A stretch of DNA of 64,000 nt. It comes from Owenweeksia sp. Lineage in GTDB: Bacteria; Bacteroidota; Bacteroidia; Flavobacteriales; Schleiferiaceae. Each line of letters begins with the position of its first letter. Positions within the stretch are counted from its first letter, which is position 1. Location of the stretch: positions 141,673-205,672 of the forward strand of contig JANQPD010000030.1 in the NCBI GenBank assembly GCA_028285465.1, given 5' to 3'. Shown in pieces: positions 9,642 to 21,411 of this stretch. The notes below the pieces were generated by a model. The model was given only the letters and a program-made list of their open reading frames with translations, ran no database searches and was not told where the DNA came from. The position numbers and the translations under genes were made by a program.

Positions 9642-10522
9642 TTAGCTCAGGTCCTGCTTCCCTATTTCCTGCCGGATCTGTTCCCGTAGCGCTTCGCTTA
9701 CCTTCCACAAAGGCAGGCGCAAGCCTTCCCCGCAAATGTGCTGCGCCGCCAGAGCCACTTTTACGCCCCCGGGATTGCCTTCGGCAAAGAGCATTTTGGT
9801 TACTTCAAACAGCCGGTAGTGTGCCTTACGGGCCGTGGCAACATCTCCTGCCAGGGCACTGTTTACCATTTGTGTAAATACCCTGGGGAAAGCCTGCCCC
9901 GATACGGAGATCACCCCATCGCCCCCGCAGGCGATCATCGGCAGCGTGAGGTTGTCGTCTCCGCTGATCACCAAAAAGCCTTCGGGCCGTCGGTCGAGGA
10001 TCGTCATTACCTGTTCCAGGTCGCCACTTGCCTCTTTTATGCCGACAATGCGGTCAAAGTCGCGGGCCAGGCGCAAGGTAGTCGCTGCAGAGAGGTTGCT
10101 GGCCGTACGCCCTGGCACATTGTACAAGATAAGGGGCAAAGGACTGGCTTCCGCCAGGGCTTTATAATGCTGGTAAATGCCTTCCTGCGTAGGTTTGTTG
10201 TAATAGGGCGAAGCAGAAAGAATAGCGCTTACGCCATCCAGCTCGGTTTCGGAAAACTCCCGGATCAGGCCTGCGGTGTTGTTCCCTCCTATGCCGTAAA
10301 CGATGGGCAATTTCCCGGCATTCACTTCTTTTACATGCGCCAGCACTTTTGCTTTTTCTGCGGTAGTCAACACCGGGTTTTCGGCCGTGGTGCCCATCAC
10401 CACCAGGTAATTGATCCCTCCTTCCGTACAGTGTTTCACCAGGCGGCTCAATGCGGGGTAGTCTACTTCCCCTTTTTCTGAAAAGGGGGTTACCAGCGCT
10501 ACACCACTGCCTTTTAATTCAT

Positions 10523-10526
<4 letters not shown>
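9642..10526 (-). CDS. dapA: 4-hydroxy-tetrahydrodipicolinate synthase
   Basis: Full-length; MGTTAENPVLT, ILYNVPGRTASNL, IVGIKEASGDL, SGDDNLTLPMIACGGDGVISV. Confidence 0.96.
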
Positions 10527-13179
<2,653 letters not shown>

Positions 13180-13196
13180 CTACCAAAACACAATAC

Positions 13197-13508
13197 ATGA
13201 TCTTTATCTTTGGCTATCAACCCCTTAGCAAAAACCTGGGGCCCGTACAGGAGATCAAATGCCCGAATTGCCACCATGAAAAGCACTGGATACTCCGGTC
13301 TACGACCTATTTTGTTTCTTTCTTTTTTCTTCCTCTCCTGCCTTTAAAAAAGCGCATGGAAAAAACCTGTCCGGTCTGCGGGTTCAGCCAAACGCTGACC
13401 CGGGAGGAGTACAAAACCCACGAAAACCTCGCTAAGCTCAACAAAGAAGCGTTGCGCACCGATATGAACACAGAAGAATACGAAAAACGCCTTTCCAAAC
13501 TGACATGA
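13197..13508 (+). CDS. Zinc-ribbon small protein
   Basis: CPNCHHEKHW ... CPVCGF with a hydrophobic stretch; start at MIFIFGYQPLSKNLGP. Confidence 0.65.
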   Translation: MIFIFGYQPLSKNLGPVQEIKCPNCHHEKHWILRSTTYFVSFFFLPLLPLKKRMEKTCPVCGFSQTLTREEYKTHENLAKLNKEALRTDMNTEEYEKRLSKLT

Positions 13509-14014
13509 GAAGACCCCTGGAAACGGAATACGCCTCTTCCTATGCTCCGTACATAAGGCTCACACGAGGCGCCAATTACCTTCAGTTGTTGCAAGACAGT
13601 AGCGAAGAGTTGCTCCATTTGTTTGATCAACTCACGGATGAACAAGCGAATACGGCTTATGCCGAAGGAAAGTGGACCCTAAAGGAACTGCTTCAGCACA
13701 TCATCGATTCGGATGCTGTTTTTGCCTACCGGGCCTTGTGCATGAGCAGGCAGGACCCTACGCCCCTGCCGGGTTTTGAGCAGGACGACTACGTAGCCCA
13801 AAGCCGGGCCAATACCCGCACTTTGGAAAGCCTAAAAGAGGATTTCCGGCATTTACGTGCCTACCTGATCGGTATGTACAGCAGTTTCGATGCCCGGCAA
13901 CTGGATTTCATAGGCAGCATGAACGGACACCCCGTTTCCGCACTGGCCCTGGCTTACATTATAGCGGGGCATACCTTCCACCACCTGGAAGTGATCAAAA
14001 ACCGCTACTTGTGA
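13505..14014 (+). CDS. DinB-like damage-inducible family protein
   Basis: WTLKELLQHIIDSDAVFAYRAL ... YIIAGHTFHHLEVIKNRY (conserved His pattern). Confidence 0.85.
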   Translation: MRRPLETEYASSYAPYIRLTRGANYLQLLQDSSEELLHLFDQLTDEQANTAYAEGKWTLKELLQHIIDSDAVFAYRALCMSRQDPTPLPGFEQDDYVAQSRANTRTLESLKEDFRHLRAYLIGMYSSFDARQLDFIGSMNGHPVSALALAYIIAGHTFHHLEVIKNRYL

Positions 14015-14466
14015 AAACGAGACTTTTTTTCTGCCTGATCCTGGCAGCGGGTCTGTTCTTTCCTTCCTGTACTACGGATGTACCGCAAAACGAAACGGAT
14101 GCAACAGAGGCCATAAAAAGCATCATGCAACAGCAGGAAAAAGATTGGAACGAGGGAAGCCTGGAGGGCTTTATGTCAGCTTACTGGAAGAGCGACAGCC
14201 TGCTTTTTATAGGCAGCAGGGGCTTAACCTATGGATGGAGCACTACTTTAGATAATTACCGTAAGTCGTACAAAAACAAAGCTTTGATGGGGTACCTGGT
14301 TTTTGAAAACAAGGAAATTGAAACGCTGGGTAACGCGCATGCCTGGGCAGCAGGCCGCTGGCATCTTTTCCGCGAAAGCGACACCTTACAGGGCAGCTAT
14401 ATGTTGGTTTGGGAGAAAATAGAAGGGCAATGGAAAATTGTAGCAGACCACAGCAGTTCTATGTAA
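14011..14466 (+). CDS. NTF2-like/DUF4440-type lipoprotein
   Basis: Lipobox FPSCTT; QQQEKDWNEGSLEGFMSAYWKSDSLLFIGSRGLTYGW; GTG start overlapping the previous stop. Confidence 0.75.
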   Translation: MKTRLFFCLILAAGLFFPSCTTDVPQNETDATEAIKSIMQQQEKDWNEGSLEGFMSAYWKSDSLLFIGSRGLTYGWSTTLDNYRKSYKNKALMGYLVFENKEIETLGNAHAWAAGRWHLFRESDTLQGSYMLVWEKIEGQWKIVADHSSSM

Positions 14467-14527
14467 ATACACCTGTATTTGCAAACTTCTGGCCTGTCCC
14501 GGGGTTAGCACCTTATAATCTGAGCAT

Positions 14528-15868
14528 ATGAACAGTTTAAACGTACCCGAAACCAATATACCCCGTTTGGTGGTGGTAGGCGGGGGCTTTGCAGGCATCA
14601 ACCTGGTAAAGAAGTTGAAAAACAAGCCTTTCCAGGTGGTGATGCTGGACAAGCACAACTACCATACCTTCCAACCTCTGCTGTACCAGGTAGCCACGGC
14701 CGGGTTGGAGCCCGACTCTATTGCGCACCCGATACGCCATATATTCCGCAAGTACAAAAACTTTTACTTCCGGATGGCCCTGGCGGAACGTATTGACGCA
14801 GAAAACAATACACTACATACCAACATAGGCCCCATTGAGTACGACCACCTGATAATCGCTACCGGGAGCAGCACCAATTACTTTGGCAATAGCGATATTG
14901 AAGCCCAAAGCGTTCCCATGAAAAGCGTGCCCGAAGCGCTTAACCTGCGCAGCCTTATGCTGCAAAGTTTCGAATCGGCCAGCCTTACCGATGACCTGAG
15001 GGAGCGGGAGCGCCTCATGACCTTTGTTATTGTAGGAGCCGGCCCTACAGGTGTTGAACTGGCGGGTTCCCTGGCAGAGCTAAAAACACACGTATTGCCC
15101 AACGACTACCCCGACCTGGATTTCAGGCGCATGAGCATACACCTGGTAGAAGCTGCACCCAAAGTGCTCCCTCCGATGAGTGAGGAAGCCTCGGAAAACG
15201 CAGCCAAATACCTGGATAAGCTGGGCGTACACCTTTGGCTGGACACCATGGTGGAAGACTATGACGGAGAAACTGTAAAAACCAATAAGAAAAACCTGGG
15301 TGCCAGTACGCTGATATGGGCGGCCGGGGTAAAAGGGACCATCGTTGAAGGAACAAATAAGGAAGGAGCGGTAGACAAGAGCCGGTACGTAGTGAATACA
15401 TTTAACCAGGTAAAGGGGTATGAGAACATTTACGCCCTGGGCGATGTAGCCGCCATGATCAGCGAGGAAAACCCTAAAGGACACCCCATGCTGGCACAGG
15501 TAGCGATACAGCAGGGTGAAAACCTGGCGCGGAACCTGGAAAACTGGCGCAGGAAAAAAGAAGCCGTCCCTTTTTCGTACAAAGACCTCGGCACCATGGC
15601 CACCATTGGCCGCAACAAAGCCGTAGCCGACCTGGGGAAAGTGAAGTTCGGAGGTTTTATCGGCTGGTTGCTGTGGATGGGGGTTCACCTGATCAGCCTG
15701 GTAGGTTTCCGGAACCGCCTGGTGGTGCTGCTCAACTGGGTGATCAATTACTTTAGCTACGACAAAAAGATACGCCTGATCATACGCCCCGTGCAACGGA
15801 AAAACTTCAGGCAAAGCAAAGCCCTGGAGCTGGAAAAAGGAGAGGAAGCGGTAAAGCCTGCCCCCTGA
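14528..15868 (+). CDS. Type II NADH dehydrogenase-like FAD/NAD(P) oxidoreductase
   Basis: VVVGGGFAGINLVKKL, HNYHTFQPLLYQVATAGL, VIVGAGPTGVELAGSLAE. Confidence 0.93.
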   Translation: MNSLNVPETNIPRLVVVGGGFAGINLVKKLKNKPFQVVMLDKHNYHTFQPLLYQVATAGLEPDSIAHPIRHIFRKYKNFYFRMALAERIDAENNTLHTNIGPIEYDHLIIATGSSTNYFGNSDIEAQSVPMKSVPEALNLRSLMLQSFESASLTDDLRERERLMTFVIVGAGPTGVELAGSLAELKTHVLPNDYPDLDFRRMSIHLVEAAPKVLPPMSEEASENAAKYLDKLGVHLWLDTMVEDYDGETVKTNKKNLGASTLIWAAGVKGTIVEGTNKEGAVDKSRYVVNTFNQVKGYENIYALGDVAAMISEENPKGHPMLAQVAIQQGENLARNLENWRRKKEAVPFSYKDLGTMATIGRNKAVADLGKVKFGGFIGWLLWMGVHLISLVGFRNRLVVLLNWVINYFSYDKKIRLIIRPVQRKNFRQSKALELEKGEEAVKPAP

Positions 15869-15942
15869 TCTATATCCCTTCAGCTTATTTAGTGCTCATC
15901 CCTAAGCGAGGTGCGCCAGGCTTCCATGCCGGTTATTTCAAA

Positions 15943-16149
15943 TCAGGCAAACCTTGTTCGCTTTGAATCATAAGGTATGGTCAAGAAAACCCCGTGGTTT
16001 GTAAAAGCATAGCGCTTATGTCCAATTTTAGGCTGTTCGTAAATTCTGGCTTCGCCAACCATAGTGTAAAGGCTAGCTTTAGGGGTAGTTATCGTGAGCT
16101 CGAGCAAAAGGTCTTGGTAATACAGCAGGTGAAAAGAAGTGACTTGTTA
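15943..16149 (-). pseudogene. Possible 3' gene remnant (no start codon)
   Basis: Manual translation gives ...YYQDLLLELTITTPKASLYTMVGEARIYEQPKIGHKRYAFTNHGVFLTIPYDSKRTRFA*; protein-like composition with an upstream in-frame stop. Confidence 0.35.
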
Positions 16150-16254
16150 CATTAAGAAGTTAAGTTGAATTTCTTTACACGCTAGAGGCTGCTTTTCGCA
16201 ACGTATGTCCTTTTTTGTCGTGCTCACATTTTATTAATTTAATCATGAAATAAA

Positions 16255-16506
16255 ATGAAAAACTCCGTTTTTAAGGTACTGGGTTTAGGCATCTTCTTAG
16301 GTGGGGTGCTCTGCAGTGCCATGTTAACTACTTCTGAGCCGGAAACCAGTGTGCATTACAATCCGGACGATTGCCGTTGCTATCATGACCCTGGCTCTTG
16401 GCAGTTCGAACGAAATGCCGAAAATGTATGGGATAAAGATGGGCAGATCATCTGGGGCATGTGCGAGTTGTGCGATGGCCCCATCGGTCCGGACCCCACT
16501 CCCTGA
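16255..16506 (+). CDS. Small secreted Cys-containing peptide
   Basis: Signal-like N-terminus MKNSVFKVLGLGIFLGGVLCSAM, then DDCRCYHDPGSWQF...MCELCDGP; strong terminator immediately downstream. Confidence 0.6.
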   Translation: MKNSVFKVLGLGIFLGGVLCSAMLTTSEPETSVHYNPDDCRCYHDPGSWQFERNAENVWDKDGQIIWGMCELCDGPIGPDPTP

Positions 16507-16535
16507 TTGCTATAAGAGAAATATCAGCCTCTATA

Positions 16536-16562
16536 AATCCCGCTGTTTGGCGGGATTTTTTT
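16536..16562 (+). terminator. Rho-independent terminator
   Basis: AATCCCGC-TGTTTG-GCGGGATT followed by a T run. Confidence 0.85.
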
Positions 16563-16712
16563 ATGCCCCCTTTTACGAGCCTGCTGGCTTCCCCTTATCA
16601 AACCATCTATTGTCTTACCTTTAACTTTGTGTATAAAAGAACTTATGAGGATTCACGCGTGTAATATCCGGCACGCCCCTACTGAAACACGAGTTCGCAA
16701 AACAGCATCCTG

Positions 16713-17417
16713 ATGTGTACCCTCACCTACCTCCCGCTTTCAACGGGTTTTGTGCTTACCCACAACCGGGACGAGCGCATGAACCGCCCCGCCACGCCCC
16801 ATTTTGTGGAGCAACAGAATGTGCAGGGCGAAACCCTGTATTTTCCGCAGGACCTGGAAGCGCAAGGCAGTTGGTTTGTACATCAAGAGCGCGCCAGCTT
16901 ATGCGTACTCAACGGGGGTACAGGCTATTATACTCCAAACCCACCTTACCGCCACAGCCGCGGCCTGGTGCCTTTGCATTTCTTCTCCTTTGCTTCTGCG
17001 GAAGCCTTTGCCGCGCAGTATAATTTTACCCAATTGGAGCCTTTTACGTTGATCATCGCAGAAAAGAAAAAGCTTTGGAAGCTCATACACGATGAGGCCC
17101 ATACAGGAATGCACCCACTCGATCCAAAGCAAGCGCACATCTGGTCCTCTACCCGCCTCTATAGCCCGGAAGTACGCGCAAAAAGGGAACATTGGTTTGC
17201 AGATTGGTTAGCCACAAAGCCCTCTTTTGAGCCGGAAAACGTCCGGTATTTCCAGCTCAATGCCGGGGAAGGAGACCAGGAGAATGATTTTCGCATGAGC
17301 CGCGGAGGCCTTTTAAAGACCGTAAGCATTACCCAGGTCGCGAAAAACAGAAACTCCAGGCAGCTTTTCTACCACAATTTTGACGCTTCTGCTCCTGATA
17401 AGAGGATTTTGACCTAG
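16713..17417 (+). CDS. NRDE (TANGO2-like) family protein
   Basis: MCTLTYLP...FVLTHNRDERMNRPA motif. Confidence 0.88.
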   Translation: MCTLTYLPLSTGFVLTHNRDERMNRPATPHFVEQQNVQGETLYFPQDLEAQGSWFVHQERASLCVLNGGTGYYTPNPPYRHSRGLVPLHFFSFASAEAFAAQYNFTQLEPFTLIIAEKKKLWKLIHDEAHTGMHPLDPKQAHIWSSTRLYSPEVRAKREHWFADWLATKPSFEPENVRYFQLNAGEGDQENDFRMSRGGLLKTVSITQVAKNRNSRQLFYHNFDASAPDKRILT

Positions 17418-17425
17418 TTTCTCGC

Positions 17426-17932
17426 TTACACCTTCAGCTTTACCGCGCTCCATTTCTTTATTTGCCAGTACGCCATCCCGGTAGCCAGGTGATTGCCTTC
17501 CGTATCCATGATCTTCACGGTACAGGGTAAAGTGATCTTTTCACCTTGCGTGAGCGGTTGCCGTACTTCCTGCTCCAGGAAGTCTTCCGTAAAGGAAAAG
17601 GTAGCCGTAGCGGCTGTTTTTCCCTGGTAGTGGTAATCCATCTCCAAACGTTGCAGAATAAGGCGGTACTTGCGGGCCTCCAGGCGGCTTATCAGCAAAA
17701 AGCCACTGCTTACTTCGGCCAGCGTAGCCAGGGCACAGGCATGCAGCCCCTTTACGTGGTTCAGGTTGCGCTTTTTATAGGGCAGCTTCACCTGCAAGCG
17801 GTTTGCCGAAATATGTTCCACAACAAAACCGTGCGGTTTGTTGAACGGCACCATACGGTTTAGCGCAAAGCTCAACAGCCTGCGGTAAAAACTGCTCTTT
17901 TCGGCTTTTGCCACCCATTTTGTAATGTTCAT
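17426..17932 (-). CDS. DUF4442/hotdog-fold thioesterase-like protein
   Basis: LPYKKRNLNHVKGLHACALATLAEVSSGFLL resembles DUF4442. Confidence 0.7.
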   Translation of the reverse strand: MNITKWVAKAEKSSFYRRLLSFALNRMVPFNKPHGFVVEHISANRLQVKLPYKKRNLNHVKGLHACALATLAEVSSGFLLISRLEARKYRLILQRLEMDYHYQGKTAATATFSFTEDFLEQEVRQPLTQGEKITLPCTVKIMDTEGNHLATGMAYWQIKKWSAVKLKV

Positions 17933-18086
17933 ATATCATGCTTTTGGCCTAAGGTAAAGGAGAATTCTTTATAGCAAACAAACACTACTTTTGAATGGAG
18001 TACCACTTGTTTCAGTTTGGATTTACTAGAAAATATATAGATATAAAATCGACACCTATAAGCTTAAATAAGTTTCAATGTAAGTA

Positions 18087-18905
18087 TTATTCACAGTGGT
18101 TTTTGAAAAACTCTTTTGCTTCTGTATTACCTAAACTTCCTGCCTTAGCCCATTCTGCACAAGCTCCTTTTAGGTCATTCATATAGGTATATATGCTTGC
18201 TCGCATGTAAAAAATACCTGCATGATTTTCTTTTATGGCAATTGCCTTATCGAGTTCTTTCAAAGCATCCCTATATCTTTTTAATTTAATAAGATAATTG
18301 GCTTTAAGGACATAGAAGCTCGCACTACCTGAACGTTTTTTTTCTAAAAAGTCTAAGACTTGCTTAATACCTACCGAGTCACCTATAAGCAGTTTAGCGC
18401 CAACTAATATTTCTATGGCCTCAATGTTCGAGGAATCAGGGTCAAGTTCTAAAGCATTCTCCACATTTACGACCGTGGAGTTAAATTCATCTATCATATA
18501 GTATGAAAGGCCAGAATAGTAGTAGTATTCAGGATTTTTGTCTTCAATTAGTATTGCTTTCTTAAGGTGCTTAACAGATTCTTCATACTCTCCAGTGTTG
18601 TAATTAATCAATCCCATCAAACCCCACATATCACTCTGTAGAGAATCTCTTTTGAGGCTTTTCAAGCAATCAGAGAATGAGGCTTCCCACTTCTCTAACT
18701 CATAATAAAAGTACGCCCTGTTGCTATACAGCAGTTTATTATTTGGGTCAAGAGAAATAGCAGAATCCAGAAGTTCTATAGAGTTTTCAGGATTATTAGC
18801 ATTAAGAGCAAGCTCGTTTAAATGCATCGATAAATGCCTATCATCCATAGTACACGAAGAAATTGTAAGTGATGCATACAAGAGCAAGCCTTTAACTATT
18901 CTCAT
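18087..18905 (-). CDS. TPR-repeat lipoprotein
   Basis: Lipobox ISSCTM; repeated TPRs (LLYSNRAYFYYELEKWEASFSDCLK, PEYYYYSGLSYYMIDEF...). Confidence 0.8.
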   Translation of the reverse strand: MRIVKGLLLYASLTISSCTMDDRHLSMHLNELALNANNPENSIELLDSAISLDPNNKLLYSNRAYFYYELEKWEASFSDCLKSLKRDSLQSDMWGLMGLINYNTGEYEESVKHLKKAILIEDKNPEYYYYSGLSYYMIDEFNSTVVNVENALELDPDSSNIEAIEILVGAKLLIGDSVGIKQVLDFLEKKRSGSASFYVLKANYLIKLKRYRDALKELDKAIAIKENHAGIFYMRASIYTYMNDLKGACAEWAKAGSLGNTEAKEFFKNHCE

Positions 18906-19018
18906 ATTCCGAGTAATCCTATAAAAGATGAAGTATTGGGTATTTAAAGCAGCGAACTTGTTTGCCTCAAATATAGTTGATGCTTTTCTGAAATGCCTTA
19001 TTTTAGCCTAATGTAGCT

Positions 19019-19399
19019 ATGGTCAAAACCATACTTAAATATAGTATAGCGCTGTCCATTGTGGCTTTTACAATAGAATATGCCACGCAGGATACTTCTT
19101 TGGTGGATAAGACCTGGCTCCTGTCCGGGGCTACCTTGTTTATTATACTCGGCTTCTTGATCGGAAAGAGCTATAAGGGCACCTTACAGAGCAGGTACCG
19201 CCAGGGCATGTATTTGTCCAGGCTGAGCCCCCGAGAAGGGGAAGTGGCTCAATTGATATTGAAGCATTATAGCAATAAAGAGATTTGCAGCACCCTGTGC
19301 ATTGAGCAGAGCACCTTAAAAACACACATCAACAAGATATACCACAAGTGCGAAGCGGTTTCGCGCAAAGAGTTTAAAGAGAGGCTCAGCGCCCTATAG
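19019..19399 (+). CDS. Membrane-anchored LuxR-type HTH protein
   Basis: Two N-terminal hydrophobic segments; LSPREGEVAQLILKHYSNKEICSTLCIEQSTLKTHINKIYHK is LuxR/GerE HTH. Confidence 0.85.
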   Translation: MVKTILKYSIALSIVAFTIEYATQDTSLVDKTWLLSGATLFIILGFLIGKSYKGTLQSRYRQGMYLSRLSPREGEVAQLILKHYSNKEICSTLCIEQSTLKTHINKIYHKCEAVSRKEFKERLSAL

Positions 19400-19425
19400 C
19401 CCACACTACATTCAATACGTAAAGC

Positions 19426-19848
19426 ATGGCAAAAGTCGTTTGGCGATACACACTTATATGCTTTTCAGCAACTTTTATATACACAAAAGTTTTAGAGTGG
19501 ACGGGTGGACAAAAAGTACAGGTACTCATTTACCTGACCGCGCTGATCATTCCCATTACCCTCTATTTTGCTTATCGCGAAATGATGCAGAAGCACTGGA
19601 ATTACAAACTCCCTTTCCTAAAGGCGGCAATCCTGGGGTTTTCTGTAGCCGTGCTCTCAGCTGTATTGCTTACCCTATTAAACTATGGGCTGATGTACTA
19701 CAATGCCGAAGCCGAGGTCAAGAGGCAATACACAGGTTGGCGGCTGGTAAAATACCTCTTCGGTTATGTAAAGTGGTACCTCCTCTTTGCTCTGTTTTCT
19801 GTTCCCCTGGTCTACGGTATACTTATTTGGCAAGTAAGGAAGAAGTAA
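19426..19848 (+). CDS. DUF4199-like membrane protein
   Basis: Four hydrophobic segments in a short protein; IPITLYFAYREMMQKHWNYKLPFLKAAILGF. Confidence 0.6.
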   Translation: MAKVVWRYTLICFSATFIYTKVLEWTGGQKVQVLIYLTALIIPITLYFAYREMMQKHWNYKLPFLKAAILGFSVAVLSAVLLTLLNYGLMYYNAEAEVKRQYTGWRLVKYLFGYVKWYLLFALFSVPLVYGILIWQVRKK

Positions 19849-19993
19849 AACCCAATCATCTTCAGTGCTTTACATTTTTATCAACCCTTTTTCAACCCCT
19901 TTTGTAAGCTGCTTTTAACGCATAGCCTGCTCTTTTGTATTGAATAACAGGCAACCCCAGCCTTTGCTACTGCCCCTCTAAACTCAATGCAAT

Positions 19994-20905
19994 ATGAAAA
20001 AGTGCACTACCCTACTCCTTTTGTTGATTGGCTTTGCCTCCTTTAGCCAGGCCTATTACAACTTCGTTCAAAAACAGGCCACCTATACCCCTTTGGGCAA
20101 TAATGCCCTCCAGGTGCCTTATTACCAGCAAGACCCACGCTTTTACCTCGTTACGCTACCCGCACCCATTAAGGCATTTGGGCAGCTCACCAATACAGAC
20201 GTAACCATAGGAAGTGGATTTTTGATCTCTACCACCGCCCAATACTCTTTTGCCTTTGATCCGTTTATTGCGCAATTAGCCGACACCTCGGGAGGTGTGT
20301 ATATGGAATGGGATACCCTGGGTACCGAAAAGCACCTCTATGTGGAATGGCGGAACTTTAAACTGCAGGGGCACCCGGTATCAGATTTTGTACATTTCAA
20401 AATAGATTTTAACCTGGAAAATGAGGTCCTGGAATTTCACTACGGCCCCTCCCGGGTAACGGATACGGCAGGCTTCTATAATGCAAACTCCGGCCCCCAG
20501 GTTATTGCCACCCTATTGTCGCCCGATTTTAGCCAGGTTTTTTTCTACAATGCCCTGGAAGGAGCGCCCGCCAACCCTACGCATCACACCACTCCCGTTG
20601 GTGCTTTTTTAAACGCTGTTCCGCCCGAGGGTACCGTTTACCGGTTTGAACCCATAAACCTTTCACTGGAAGAAAATAAGCAGCAGCTCTACATTTACCC
20701 CAACCCGGTTGTAGGTATACTAAAAGTCGAAAACGTAGCTTCAGGAACGGTAACGGTTCAAAGTATTGGGGGCAAAGAACTGACCACTAAAAAACTGCGG
20801 AACCATGAGGTAGACCTAAGCGATTTGCCTGAGGGGATCTATATACTGAAGGTCAGCGAAAACGGCAACGTCAAACCATTTACTTTGAAGATCGTAAAAC
20901 AATAG
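19994..20905 (+). CDS. Secreted protein with T9SS type A C-terminal sorting domain
   Basis: Signal peptide; C-terminal LYIYPNPVVGILKVENV...VDLSDLPEGIYILKVSENGNVKPFTLKIVKQ. Confidence 0.88.
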   Translation: MKKCTTLLLLLIGFASFSQAYYNFVQKQATYTPLGNNALQVPYYQQDPRFYLVTLPAPIKAFGQLTNTDVTIGSGFLISTTAQYSFAFDPFIAQLADTSGGVYMEWDTLGTEKHLYVEWRNFKLQGHPVSDFVHFKIDFNLENEVLEFHYGPSRVTDTAGFYNANSGPQVIATLLSPDFSQVFFYNALEGAPANPTHHTTPVGAFLNAVPPEGTVYRFEPINLSLEENKQQLYIYPNPVVGILKVENVASGTVTVQSIGGKELTTKKLRNHEVDLSDLPEGIYILKVSENGNVKPFTLKIVKQ

Positions 20906-20970
20906 TACCTGCCCAACTGTGCAGGAGCCGCCTTCTTAAAAGTAGCTCAATGCATCTTTATGTATAGGGT

Positions 20971-21005
20971 AAAGCCCTGATAAGATTTTCTTACCAGGGC
21001 TTTTC
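20971..21005 (+). terminator. Rho-independent terminator
   Basis: AAAGCCCTG-A-TAAGA-TTT-TCTTA-C-CAGGGCTTTT hairpin. Confidence 0.8.
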
Positions 21006-21411
21006 TATTTCTTTTTGGCATGTTCACCTGATTATTTTACCAATTAAAAGATGCTGTTTTATTCTTATTGTTTTAGCTATTACTATTTCTTTATCAGAAA
21101 GCCTGTAGTATAAGCTTTTCCACATCTTTTATTTTTCGTAATGTTTTCACTCAATCATTAGAAGCCACCTAAGGCACGCCGAATAGTCTCGTAAAATTAT
21201 TTTTTGTAGTTTAGAAACGGAAAACTCAAGTGTTGAAAATCATGCAAATACACTATATACATACTTACAGGAATAGTAAACACTCTGCATGCCAAGGCTC
21301 ATATAAATGCAGCCGTTTACATGCTCTTATTGATGGTCTTTTCCGCCCTCCCTGATCTACTTCCTACACCCAAGTTGAATCTTTTTTTTAATTTAAAACA
21401 TTTGAAACATT

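Noticed and set aside
9738-10481. 247-aa plus-strand ORF
   Set aside because: Antisense to the unmistakable dapA; composition has no family signature and reflects GC-rich codon shadowing.
15080-15814. 244-aa minus-strand ORF
   Set aside because: Antisense shadow of the NDH-2-like gene.
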